Positions 10,054 to 19,097 of a stretch of DNA of 64,000 bases are shown here, in pieces. A model generated the notes under the pieces. That model saw only the letters and a list, made by a program, of their open reading frames with translations. It made no database searches and was not told the origin of the DNA. The stretch lies in assembly GCA_963752345.1 (NCBI GenBank), contig CAVVYA010000020.1, positions 186,001-250,000 of the forward strand. The letters are read 5' to 3'. The DNA is from CAVVYA01 sp963752345. GTDB lineage: Bacteria > Pseudomonadota > Alphaproteobacteria > SMXQ01. Each line of letters starts with the position of its first letter. Position 1 is the stretch's first letter. The position numbers and the translations under genes are program-made.

Positions 10054-11358
10054 ATGAACTGGACGCGCCGACAAATCTTCCACCAGATGGCGATGTTGGC
10101 GGCGGCCGTTGCATCAGCACGAGGCGGATACGCTTTCGCGGCGTCCGGGCCGGGGGCCAGCATTGTCGATCTGGGAATCTATCGGCGTGGTCGTACAGGT
10201 CCATTTCCCAAGATCGTCAAGACGCCAGCCGAATTGGTTACGGCGCGGCTGGTTCTGCCGTATGACCGGGCGAACGCGCTGCGTCCGGACTCGTATCCGA
10301 CCTATAGCTACAAGCCCGGCGAATACGCGAGCGTTGGTCTCACGGCATACATGGGCCAGACCGGCGACCGTGGCGATATCGGGCTGGTGACGGAAGCCGT
10401 CGCCGACTGGCTCGCTGGCGGATCGCCGAACAACATGCTGGCCCAGGCCGAGGCGCACGGCTCGGTGCCGGTCCACCAAACCATCGACAGGCGCGTCATC
10501 GACGTGTTCAAGCATCCGCTGGCGTCGGTCGATATCCGGGGCGCGAAGCCGCACTTCGACATCTCGGCGGCCGAGGTGAAGCCCGACACGCCGCATTATC
10601 CGGCGCTGTCGTATGTTCCGTTCCTCGCGACCAACGACCTCTACTACCTGGCCGAACTGCAATTCGCCGCGACCTACCACATCTGCGGAACGGCCGTGGG
10701 TTATGCGCAGGGCAAAGGCATCCTGTTCCCGTGGCAGCAGCGCGGTCTCGCCTGGGGCCTGCGCGACGTGATCGCCGCCTATATCGCGACCATGGAGGCC
10801 GAGAAGGCCGGGCCGCTGCCCGAGCCGCTGCTGCCATCGTCTCACTGGAAGCAGATCATCGACAACAACGTCGCCTTCCTGACGAAGGAGTTCGTCAACA
10901 GCCCGAACCCGCTGATTCAGGAAATGGGTTTCGTCGGCTGCTTCCCCGGCGAACTGCAATATGTCGCGCCGTGGCAGCAGGACTATCTCAGCATGGTCCT
11001 GGGCTGGGCGGTATGGACAGGCAAGGTGCCGCAACTGCGGGCGCTCTACGATTTCCAGATCCGTCAGGCGGTCAAGCGCGCGACCGGGCCGCTGCGCTCG
11101 CAGGCCATCCAATACAATTGGCCGAACGGCATTGGTGCGACCTGGGCGGAAAGCCTCGCCAAGAACGGCAAGGCCGCGACGGCGGACGGGCATTATCCGG
11201 CGGCGTTCGTGAGCGGGGTTCCGGTGTATCCCGCCTACCTTCGCGCCGCGCTCAGGGTCGCCGTGAGGAACAGGGTGCAGGGCTCGGATGAGGCCTTCGC
11301 CTATGCAGACGCCGAGGCCAAGCCGTTCAATTACATTCCTTTGCGCTGGGCTCTATAG
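10054..11358 (+). CDS. Twin-arginine-exported paralogue of the RTX protein's helical domain
   Basis: 434 residues starting at an ATG preceded by GGAGG. The N-terminus MNWTRRQIFHQMAMLAAAVA followed by a YAFA-like cleavage site is a probable Tat signal, so the protein likely acts folded in the periplasm or on the surface. The mature part aligns by eye with the central domain of the divergent RTX protein: TGDRGDIGLVTEAVADWL against TGSRPDIGPETAWTATYL, YPALSYVPFLATNDLYYLAE against QPSLTYVPYLLSGTHYYLDE, RGLAWGLRDVIAAY against RALAWGLRDISNAAY, and APWQQDYLSMVLG against SPWQQDYLATSLQ. It lacks the beta domain, the proline linker and the RTX repeats. The family is not one I can name; an alpha/alpha-barrel polysaccharide-active enzyme is a guess. 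The frame is intact. Its stop overlaps the stop of the convergent methyltransferase. Confidence 0.75.
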   Translation: MNWTRRQIFHQMAMLAAAVASARGGYAFAASGPGASIVDLGIYRRGRTGPFPKIVKTPAELVTARLVLPYDRANALRPDSYPTYSYKPGEYASVGLTAYMGQTGDRGDIGLVTEAVADWLAGGSPNNMLAQAEAHGSVPVHQTIDRRVIDVFKHPLASVDIRGAKPHFDISAAEVKPDTPHYPALSYVPFLATNDLYYLAELQFAATYHICGTAVGYAQGKGILFPWQQRGLAWGLRDVIAAYIATMEAEKAGPLPEPLLPSSHWKQIIDNNVAFLTKEFVNSPNPLIQEMGFVGCFPGELQYVAPWQQDYLSMVLGWAVWTGKVPQLRALYDFQIRQAVKRATGPLRSQAIQYNWPNGIGATWAESLAKNGKAATADGHYPAAFVSGVPVYPAYLRAALRVAVRNRVQGSDEAFAYADAEAKPFNYIPLRWAL

Positions 11359-12370
11359 CTTGTGCGCGCCATTGCTAATCGAGCCACGTTGAAACACGAG
11401 CGCCATTTCGCTGCCGTTCGGGGAGTGCTGGTGTCGATTCCATTCCCGTCGCGTCAGCCCATCGACGATCTGATCGACTAACCAAGCTATCGGATAAGCC
11501 GACAAAGCAATACTACCCTTGGCTAGAGGGATGGCGGATCGTGCAACTGACCTTAAGTCAAGTCCACTGAACTTGTCACGAATACGCATTTTACGCGCAT
11601 ACCGCAGCAGAAAGACCGATTGGCACAGCATTCGGTAGAAAATCAGTTTAGCTTTTTGGGACTTGGTGCGTTTGTGATCGAAGACCTGGCGTATAAAGCC
11701 GGGTGATGATTCGGTGAGCCAATTCAGGCTTCCCCAATACTGGTTCATAAAAAATCGCTTCTCTACCGAAAAATCGAAGTCTTGAAACAAATCGATCAAA
11801 GCTTGCGAAGATAACCGGCGAAGATGACTCGGGTCTTCGCAAAAAAATCTATCGCCATGTCTCGAGTTCTATTCCGTCCTCGTACAGCGAGCATATCTCA
11901 AACTCGAAGCTGCCAGGATTCGAGCAGGGCAATATGTGAAGCATGCGGCTATTTAAAGCGGCAAACGATGCAATGTCCGCAGCCACTTCATTCAAATCAA
12001 AAACATGTTCAAGGACATGATGGGAAAATATCAAGTCAAAACTTTGCTTCATCCCTTCAAGGTCGGGATCTTCGTGGACGAAGTAGGAGGCTCTGGTATC
12101 CCGCTCCTTCGCCAATTCAATAGCGTGCGGACTTAGATCGATACCTACCAGTTCGGCCTCGGGAAACAATTCGCCCAAAAAACGGGTGAAAAAGCCACTT
12201 CCACAGCCATAGTCAAGCACACGAAAATTTTTCGACAGGGGGATGCTCGCAAGGATGTCGCGCACGCATTGTTGCTTGATTTCATTCCAGACGTCCATGT
12301 ATCCGCCGGAGTATCTATCGTCGTAGTACGACACCAGATCGCGGTCGGTTTTGAATGATAGAGGATCCAT
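11353..12370 (-). CDS. Class I SAM-dependent methyltransferase (one frame break)
   Basis: About 340 residues when two frames are joined near 11855. The N-terminal half is a Rossmann methyltransferase with motif I FRVLDYGCGSGFFTRFLGE, motif II VGIDLSPHAIELAKE and the post-I/IV segment FDLIFSHHVLEHVFD. These resemble ubiquinone/sugar-methylating (Methyltransf_11/23) enzymes found in polysaccharide gene clusters. The C-terminal half (PSHLRRLSSQALIDLFQDFDF onward) is an accessory part typical of these proteins. Substrate unknown; methylation of a sugar residue of the polymer is plausible from context. The last six bases are shared with the convergent upstream gene, and the palindrome CTATAG supplies a TAG stop on each strand. 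Confidence 0.8.
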
Positions 12371-12507
12371 GGCAGACCTTCGTTCCTCCTGGTGAGCGCG
12401 TCATGTAATTGGATAGCTAGGTTGGGTGGGTGTATCGTGTCACTAAGCGCATATGGGGCTACTGTTATAGCGATCTACGCTGTTTGTGGGGCGAGAGCCG
12501 AATTAGT

Positions 12508-13377
12508 TCAGCTATCAGCTCGAAGTTCGGATAGCCCTAGCTTTTGGCACGCCTGTCTCAAATCAAAATTATCCTCGAGTTCTTGCTTCATCGAACGCTG
12601 CGAGCCCGGCGTATTGCGTCCATGAGCGGTCTTGTAATCTTTCTTTCCTATCTTCGTGAAGTGTCCTTCATGGATGGCTTTATCACGAAGCACGACGACA
12701 TCTCCATCACACGCCTTGTTCCAGTAGTAGATGCCCGTACCATGGTCCCAATAATATCTTCGCCGCCGCGCCCTTTCCGCATCGGGGCAATTGGGGTGTT
12801 CCCAAATTTCCATCCACCAGCCGCAGCCTTTTTCGAATTGGTCGCGGCTCGCCGCCCTCGTGGTACATCCGATGAGCTCCCAATATCGTTGGCGATTGAG
12901 AGTGAATGTATAGCGCAATCCTGGATCACATCGTGTTGCGGCTGTCTGGCCGTCCCGCAAAGACGCGAACAAATCAGCCATGCTCTTCATGAGCGGCAGC
13001 CGGAGCAGTAAGTCAGAATGCCAAAATGCCAGCCGGTCTGCGAACAGGAACATGAACTCCAAAGGAAAGTGCGGGTAAAGCACGGGAAGGCCGATTCCTT
13101 CATTAAAATCGACGACTACAGCGCCATCCACGAGGTGTTTGGGGGGGCCCACCCGTGGATCAAAGCCGATGATCGGGCGTCCATCCCGCGCGCGTCGCTA
13201 ATTGCTGCTGAACGAAACACCACTGCTCGTCGACATTCCAGCAAAGCCAAGGTCGCTCGATACCCTCGAGTTGCCGAGCCCAGTGCTTGGCAGCATCAAA
13301 ACAATTGCCAGGTCCAGCCCCGCCGTGCGGAATGCGCCCCAGTTCCCGGATCCTGCCAAGTGCAATATTTCCGCCAT
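12508..13377 (-). CDS. Unrecognised protein in the polysaccharide cluster (frame breaks)
   Basis: I do not recognise this family. Joining frames gives about 290 residues, from MAEILHLAGSGNWGAFRTAG through ERPWLCWNVDEQWCFVQQQL, GFDPRVGPPKHLVDGAVVVD and LPVLYPHFPLEFMFLFADRL to a C-terminal half rich in Trp, Tyr and Cys (CGWWMEIWEHPNCPD, RRRYYWDHGTGIYYWNKACD). Frame junctions lie near 13300 and 13170. No signal peptide or transmembrane segment is evident. Base composition is lower in GC than in the metabolic regions. Its place between a methyltransferase and an exosortase-type ligase suggests a role in glycan assembly or modification, but that is context only. The start is uncertain; TTG codons at 13416 and 13444 are alternatives in the two frames. 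Confidence 0.5.
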
Positions 13378-13551
13378 CGTTGGCGAAGTTTCCAAGTTTC
13401 GGTTGTTTTCGGTCAAGGCGGTTCCTTACGTTTACGATCGGCAAAGCCCGGAGGTCGCCTATTTTTGATCGTCAACGAATGGCGGCGTAATGCAAAAATG
13501 CACGTCGGTCGCCACTCTAGCGAATATCGAGGTCAATTCCGACGATTAGCG

Positions 13552-13704
13552 TCATGAGGCGGAGACGTTTTGTTCCTTCGCCGGCGGCTTGATCGCGAAC
13601 CAGCCGTCATGACCACCGTTGGGATCGCGCTTTTCGTTTACCAACGTCCAATACAGCAAGTATCCCACCGCACAGCAAAACAGGAGAAAGACGAGTGCTT
13701 CCAT
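13552..13704 (-). CDS. 50-residue single-span membrane protein
   Basis: A short gene read directly from the minus strand. Its ATG shares one base with the stop of the ligase gene upstream (TAATG), the classic arrangement for translational coupling. The product begins MEALVFLLFCCAVGYLLYWT, one hydrophobic helix with two adjacent cysteines, followed by a polar tail (VNEKRDPNGGHDGWFAIKPP) predicted on the cytoplasmic or periplasmic side. Function unknown; a small partner of the membrane-embedded O-glycosylation ligase is the simplest idea given the coupling. Confidence 0.65.
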   Translation of the reverse strand: MEALVFLLFCCAVGYLLYWTLVNEKRDPNGGHDGWFAIKPPAKEQNVSAS

Positions 13705-15031
13705 TAGTTCGCCCTCCGGAATGAGCGGATTGTCTCTGGTGTCCCTTGAATGGAACCCGGCGCAAATTCGGGCTCTTGAAGGACATGTTGCTGCCCAGCT
13801 TGCCTTAAAACCAGCGTATATACCGCCGCCATCGCGATCGGAATACTGTACCAGCCGTCATAGTAACCGAGCGACAGGAACGTTGCCCCGGCGACATAAC
13901 CCAACAACGACGTCTGCATCATGGAGGCGAGATGGAAGGCCCAGGTCATGTCAGGGCGGTCTCGGGTCATCCGCCGCACGCGCGAGCCATAGATCCAGGT
14001 CGCCACTATGAGAATGATATGAAAAGAAAAGCCGATAATGCCATTTTCGATGAGAATTTCCAGGTGACTGTTGTGTACCGCACGAGCCTGTTTTCCGGGC
14101 GCATAGCGATCAACAACCGGCTGCGAATAGGTGGCGCGAAAGCCGCCTCCTAAGATGGGGTTGTTTGCGAAAATCGTAAGTCCCACCTTCCAGATCGTGA
14201 TGCGCTGCATCGCCGAAGCATCTTCCTCATAGGTCTCGATCGTCTGCATCCGATCGAACCATTTTTGCGGGGCCAGAAAATAAACCGCGCCGGCGACACT
14301 GAGAAGAAGCAGCCCCAGGCTCATCTTTTTCGGGCTGCGCCACCAGAAAACACATCCCATGACCAAAAGTCCCAAGAAAACTTCCGCGTGAATAGGAAGC
14401 GAGAGCGGCGACCAGCGAGCAGAGTTGCATTGCCACAAGGCCGAGCCGTATCCAGAGATGCTTGGACTGCAATTGCAGGAAATGCATGAAGGGGATTGCG
14501 ATAACAAGCGCCAGAGCGATGTGGTTATTATCGGCGATATAACTCGAAGCCCGGACCCCAGACTTTATAGTTGCCGCCCGTCACGATCGCGAAAATGCCG
14601 CCCTTGATCCCGTAGTAGCCCAACGACAGCGCCATGACCCAGATGAAGGCATGGATGCGGACTTTGTTGGTTAGCAATGCGAGCGTGAGAACGCACATGA
14701 TCAGGGTTTTGAAGACCCGGTCCCACTTCTCAAACGCCAGGTCGGGCGCAAGCGCGAAAACGGTCGAGATTGAAACCGTAATGGTCAGCCCGATCAGAGC
14801 GGCCGATATCGCATTGTTCGGAGGCGTTTTTGGTTCGCGCGATACCAGCCATGCGACCAGGGTCGCAGCGCCGATGATGAACGCATAGGGAATACTTTCG
14901 CCGATACCCCACACGAGCCTGTGCGGATTCATGATGGAAAACCACGTCCACAGCAGGATGCCGCAAAAAGGCTGCAGGAAAATGGGCGGTAGATACATCA
15001 GAAAACACGTCAGAAGCGCAAGGCTTCGCAT
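13704..15031 (-). CDS. O-glycosylation ligase, exosortase A-associated type (two frame breaks)
   Basis: Multi-spanning membrane protein of the Wzy/WaaL O-antigen ligase superfamily, about 440 residues after joining frames near 14525 and 14375. The N-terminal block with LWTWFSIMNPHRLVWGIGES is characteristic of the subfamily annotated as putative O-glycosylation ligase, exosortase A system-associated. The middle carries MHFLQLQSKHLWIRLGLVAM and ALASYSRGSFLG. The periplasmic loop contains NPILGGGFRATYSQPVVDRY and AVHNSHLEILIENGIIGF, the H-x-N/S-x4 region expected of a ligase. It probably transfers or polymerises glycan at the periplasmic side of the inner membrane. GGGAG precedes the chosen ATG at 15031. 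The 50-residue membrane protein follows with a one-base overlap. Confidence 0.82.
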
Positions 15032-15397
15032 CAGCACCACTCCCGACGCGGTATTGTTCGAGTGTTGGGTTGCCCGACATCGCCGCCGAGGAAAATAAGC
15101 GGAATTCTGGCCTGTCGGGAACCTGCCAGCAATTGGTTAACAGTTTGCTGCTAAATGCCAAACTGAAACAGTGGATATCACGCCCTTGCGGGCGGCGTAA
15201 ACTCATGCAGCAGAGTTGCCGCTCAACGGGGCAGCCCTCGCGGCTCGGTCAATGGTGAAAAATCTAAGGGATTACCCCCTTATGCAATGCCGTCCGATTC
15301 GCGTCGAGGGACGGTGATCAGCTATACTGATGACAAGCCCCGTACGGCCCGACAAGGCCTTCATTGAGGCCCCGATCAGGGGTAAGCCGAGGATGGA
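15032..15397. other. Divergent intergenic region, ligase and phosphatase-like genes
   Basis: 366 bases between divergent starts. It should hold both promoters. A short GC stem (cgcccttgcgggcg) lies near 15181. No recognisable operator, RNA or open frame of note. Confidence 0.5.
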
Positions 15398-16853
15398 ATG
15401 CAGCACTCTCCTAAGACTCCGGGAAAGCGAATAATCCTAATCGAATACAATGAGCTATGCATGCCGTTGTTACACGCCTGGATGGCCCAGGGGTTACTGC
15501 CCAATTTCAAGTCGTTCTATGATGCTTCGGTTGTTTTCGAGACGGAATCGGACGCCGTCGACGGCCCCACGCTGAACCCGTGGGTTCAGTGGTATTCCCT
15601 GCATTCAGGTCTGCCGTATCGCACGCACGGCGTGTATCAGCTGACCGATGGCCCGACAAAGGATTTCACGGATATCTGGTCGGCATTGATCCGCGCCGGC
15701 AAACGCGTTGCGAACTTCTCCAGCATGAATGCCAAGAGGTTCTCGGCGGAGGAGTCGATCTTTCTTCCGGATCCATGGTGCGGGACGCAGAAGGCAAGTC
15801 CTTCGACGCTGGATGACTATTACGAATTTGTCGCTCAGCAGGTGCGGGAATACACCAATACATCCCGTCAAAGCCAGTTCAGGTCGGCGGCTCGGTTCAT
15901 CCGCTTTCTCCTGAACTCATGGCCTTAGAATGCGCACGGTTGCCAACATCGCTCAGCAACTCATGCTCGAGCTTCGCGATCGAAAGGAACGCTGGCGCAG
16001 GGCGGTGCTGCTCGACCAGATGCAATTCGATGTTTTCCGATATGCCTGGCAGAAGAACCGTTTCGATTTCTCCACCTTTTTCACGAACAGCACGGCCCAT
16101 TTCCAGCATTGCTATTGGCGCCACATGCAGCCTGAGGCTTTTACCGTAAAGCCCGACATCGATGATATTCGGCGATACGGCAACGCGATCCAATTTGGCT
16201 ACGAGAGCATGGATCGCCAACTGGGTGATTTCCTCCGCCTCGACGACGGCCAGACGTTATTCGTTTTGGCCACCGCGCTAAGCCAGGAACCTCAGCTTGA
16301 ATACCAGGATGTCGGCGGGTGGCATTTCTACCGACCGTATGACGCAGTTGCCCTCCTGCGTGACCTCGGTATCCGCTATGCTCGCCTGCAGTCGATCATG
16401 GCGCAGCAGTATGTTCTTGATCTTTCCAGCCCTGCCGAGACCGAGTTTGCCTCGCGGAGGCTGAGAGCGCTCACCTGCGATGGACAACCACTTTTTCACA
16501 TCATCGACAAGGGGCCGCTCAGCCTCGGCTTCGGGAGCAATATCAAGCACCAGATTCCCGAGCACGCGGTTCTTTCGATCTCCACGGATGAGGTGACGTG
16601 GTCTAAACGCTTCTACGATCTGTTCTATATGATCGACGGGACCAAGAGCGGTGGCCACAATCCGAGGGGGTTGCTGTGGTTTAAAACCGGCCATCATCAT
16701 GTTTATTCCGAGCCGGTAGAGCTGATGGATGTATTTCCCACCCTGCTCGAAGAGTTGGGGGTGCAGCCGCCCGGCGATACCGCCTTGCCCGGGAGGTCTC
16801 TGAGCAAGCAGATTAATTCGCGGTCCAACGCAAAATCGCGTGCCGCCGCATAA
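15398..16853 (+). CDS. Alkaline-phosphatase-superfamily-like protein (one frame break)
   Basis: About 485 residues once an extra base near 15914 is removed; the joined text reads RFLLTHGLRMRTVANIAQQL. The fold is suggested by the opening strand-helix RIILIEYNELCMPLLHAWMA followed by GLLPNF, the position where type I phosphodiesterases and sulfatases carry their first metal-binding Asp. A possible nucleophile Thr/Ser region follows (DGPTLNPWVQWYSLHSGLPY), then a His-rich C-terminal segment (GGHNPRGLLWFKTGHHHVYS) and the usual ending VELMDVFPTLLEELGVQPP. The first Asp is replaced by EYNE, so the metal site may differ from classical members. No signal peptide is obvious. Beside a glycan ligase, phosphoglycan transfer or hydrolysis is plausible but unproven. 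Confidence 0.65.
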
Positions 16854-16895
16854 AGCTACGCTACATGAGCGGCCGCACGATGGGTTGGCGAGGCG

Positions 16896-17246
16896 CTACT
16901 TCGCCGGCTTCGGCGCTGCCGTGACGTTGTCATCGGAGTCGGATCGGTCCTTGCGTACCGAGGTCTGCGGGGTAAAGGACGGGGGGTCGCTCGCTGGAAA
17001 GGATTCCTCCGAGGCGCGTTCGACGGCGTCGTGCGCCTGCAGCCGGTCGGCGCTTTCTTCCTGCCATTCGTCGATGCGGCGGTTGGCCTCGCCCTTTTCG
17101 AATCCGTAGCGCGCACCCAGGCGCTCGACCAGACGGTTGCGGTCGCCGTTGATCACCTCGATATCGCCGGCGGTCAGCTTATCCCAGCGGCGCTGCAGCC
17201 GGCCTTTTTCCAGCGTCCAGTTTTTGCTTATCTGTTGCCAACTCAT
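16896..17246 (-). CDS. CsbD-like stress protein
   Basis: 116 residues. The N-terminal 62 residues are a clear CsbD-family domain (MSWQQISKNWTLEKGRLQRR, then LTAGDIEVINGDRNRLVERL), a small helical protein induced by general stress in many bacteria. It is followed by the acidic tail ASEESFPASDPPSFTP, a short motif often seen at the end of alphaproteobacterial stress proteins. Start at 17246 is chosen because GAGGA lies nine bases upstream; an ATG at 17258 is in frame. It lies 62 bases downstream of the glycine-zipper gene on the same strand and is probably co-transcribed from the EcfG-type promoter at 17937-17962. Biochemical role unknown. Confidence 0.88.
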   Translation of the reverse strand: MSWQQISKNWTLEKGRLQRRWDKLTAGDIEVINGDRNRLVERLGARYGFEKGEANRRIDEWQEESADRLQAHDAVERASEESFPASDPPSFTPQTSVRKDRSDSDDNVTAAPKPAK

Positions 17247-17308
17247 GATGATCCTCATTGGGAATTGGTCGGAGGGGCCGCCCGGATCGGCGCGCCCGCG
17301 CGGATAGT

Positions 17309-17890
17309 TCAGCGCGGCAGTGACATCAGTTTGTCGTTCGCCGGCGCGCTGCGTTCCTGGAGGTGAATATCGGTTGCGCCATTGCGCTGCAGAATCTCGC
17401 GGGCCTTGGACTCCTCGCCGGGATCGCGGAGCAATACCCAGAGCAAAATGCCGCCATGCTTGAGCTGCTCGCGCAACGCGCGCTCCCGCCGTTCGTCCGC
17501 ATTGTGGCCGAGCGCTTCCATGGCCCCGGCCGCACCGCCGCCAGCGGCCGCCGCGCCGATCACCGCGGCAAGCGCGGCGCCGCCGCTCATGATAGTGGCG
17601 CCGGCCGCCAGGAAGGCAGCGACGACGCCCGCCATCCCCGTCGTCAAGGTACGCATCTGGCGCACGTCGTCCTTGGATACCACGGGGCTGTGCGGAACAT
17701 CGGGGCGCTGCGCGATCTTTTCGACCGCATCGGCGTCGAGACGGTTCTCGAGCAATTCGGGAGCACCCAACAGGCTCATTTCCGCGCGGTCCCAGCCGGC
17801 GCTCGCCAACTCGGTGATGGCCTTTTCCAGCGCATCGGGTGAATGGAAGAGTCCGACGATTTCCATATAGGTCTCGGCGGTGTTGGTCAT
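17309..17890 (-). CDS. Glycine-zipper general-stress membrane protein (YflT/Gsp17M-like)
   Basis: 193 residues from MTNTAETYMEIVGLFHSPDA. The N-terminal 60 residues resemble the fold seen in general stress proteins such as YflT/Gsp17M, a ferredoxin-like module that recurs at the C-terminus (HGGILLWVLLRDPGEESKAR). Between them is a small-residue-rich hydrophobic hairpin (GMAGVVAAFLAAGATIMSGG, then LAAVIGAAAAGGGAAGAMEA) that should insert into a membrane. First gene of a two-gene unit with the CsbD-like gene. The EcfG-type promoter lies about 50 bases upstream of the start, so expression under general stress is expected. Confidence 0.72.
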   Translation of the reverse strand: MTNTAETYMEIVGLFHSPDALEKAITELASAGWDRAEMSLLGAPELLENRLDADAVEKIAQRPDVPHSPVVSKDDVRQMRTLTTGMAGVVAAFLAAGATIMSGGAALAAVIGAAAAGGGAAGAMEALGHNADERRERALREQLKHGGILLWVLLRDPGEESKAREILQRNGATDIHLQERSAPANDKLMSLPR

Positions 17891-17936
17891 GCCGCAACGA
17901 CTCCAGAGCTGATGACGAAAGCTGCGATACCGGACT

Positions 17937-17962
17937 AACGCACGGGTTTTCCTTGCGGTTCC
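17937..17962 (-). promoter_or_regulatory. EcfG-type general-stress promoter upstream of the glycine-zipper/CsbD-like pair
   Basis: On the minus strand the sequence reads GGAAC, 17 bases, CGTT, a perfect match to the alphaproteobacterial EcfG sigma-factor consensus. The -10 element (17937-17940) ends about 47 bases from the start codon at 17890, leaving a 5' leader of roughly 40 bases. Both downstream genes belong to stress-protein families, which makes a chance match unlikely. Confidence 0.75.
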
Positions 17963-18353
17963 CGAAACCGGCGCGCGCTCCTCATGTCGGCTGAAATCAT
18001 CACGCAATGTGCCGCGGTGGGAGCTGATGGTTTCGGTACCATCGAGGCGCGCCAGCGCTGCCGTTTTGGCAGCGGACGCGCGACTGGCCGATGGACCCAC
18101 GCCCGGCCCCGGAGCGGCCAGAACTCCGCCCTTGAGGTTTAAACTTTAGTGGTAGGGAGGGGGCAAATTAACCATTCGACCCTGCGCTTTCTCCTTAATA
18201 ATCTCAGTGCGATCGAGGCGATTGGCTTAAAACAGGCATCAGCGAAGCGGCCTGCCTGATTTTCCGGCACGGCATCCCACCACCCTCTTGCTCCCCGAAA
18301 TTAACCACCCGTTAAGGTCTTGCGACCATCCTGGACGCTCTGGGAAAACTCAT
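17963..18353. other. Intergenic region upstream of the 106-residue hypothetical gene
   Basis: About 390 bases with an AT-richer core (18140-18220, ggcaaattaaccattcgacc and cttaataatctcagtgcgat). It likely carries the promoter of the plus-strand gene at 18354. I see no RNA, repeat or credible gene in it. Confidence 0.4.
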
Positions 18354-18674
18354 ATGACGATAGCCGAAGAACGCAGCGCCTGGGTGACACCCCTTCAATG
18401 GAATGGGGAGTGCTGGTCCTATTCGTGGGGCAGCTTCCAGGAGTTGGAATGGGCGCGGCGGGACGAAACCGACCGCGGCGAGGCGTTCGCCAAGCGGGCC
18501 AGCCTGGTGCAGCGTCTCCTCAAACACAATGACCGGGTGGTCACGGTGGGTGATGACACCAGCATTCTGGTCTACCGCCGGGTCAAATCCCTCGATTGCG
18601 TCGTCGTCGATTCCTATCCGCCGATCATGGTGGATCACCAGGATTGGGCCGTTGCCACCGTTTCCCGCGCATAA
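18354..18674 (+). CDS. Hypothetical 106-residue protein
   Basis: Not recognised. The product begins MTIAEERSAWVTPLQWNGEC and has several aromatic residues in its first third (WSYSWGSFQELEWARRDETD). A helix-rich middle (AFAKRASLVQRLLKHNDRV) and a beta-rich end (TSILVYRRVKSLDCVVVDSY) follow. No signal peptide or membrane segment. It sits alone between the stress genes and the regulator cluster, with long gaps on both sides. The ATG at 18354 has no strong Shine-Dalgarno sequence; an in-frame upstream codon at 18288 would add 22 residues. Confidence 0.55.
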   Translation: MTIAEERSAWVTPLQWNGECWSYSWGSFQELEWARRDETDRGEAFAKRASLVQRLLKHNDRVVTVGDDTSILVYRRVKSLDCVVVDSYPPIMVDHQDWAVATVSRA

Positions 18675-19097
18675 AGCGCCGATCCGATAGCGGAACCGAG
18701 GGCCGACTGACGTCAATCCGTCGGCCGCCATCGCGCTTGGCCGCATGCCGGCAACGCGATATTTCTCCGACTATTTACCTGTCTTTAACAAGATATTGCC
18801 AGCCTGAGAGGCGCGGCGGCTCGGCTCCTTGCGCGAGCCGGGAGGAGGGACCACGACTTGCCGCGCACATATCCAAGCCTAAGTATATAGGAATATGTAT
18901 ATATCTATAGTTGATGCGTTCAGGACCGGAAGGGCGGCCTTCGAGCCACGCCCGGTCACGATCAACGTGCCGAAAGGGGGCTCCAGTCTGCTGCCTCTGC
19001 TCGACAGGCGAAAGGTGGCGCGGCGCACGGAGCGCCGTCCAGCGACACGGGTACAGGTTTCGCGGACGTTTAGCCGCCAGATAGGCGGGAGGATGCC
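18675..19097. other. Intergenic region with a short AT island
   Basis: About 420 bases. Positions 18881-18913 form an AT-rich island (aagtatataggaatatgtat and following bases) that could be a promoter for the response regulator downstream. Nothing else recognisable; the open frame on the minus strand here is antisense to the regulator and not credible. Confidence 0.4.

Noticed and set aside
13018..13557. A 179-codon plus-strand open frame
   Set aside because: It overlaps the unrecognised minus-strand gene and part of the gap behind the 50-residue gene. Its translation lacks structure, whereas the minus strand gives coherent text over the same stretch.
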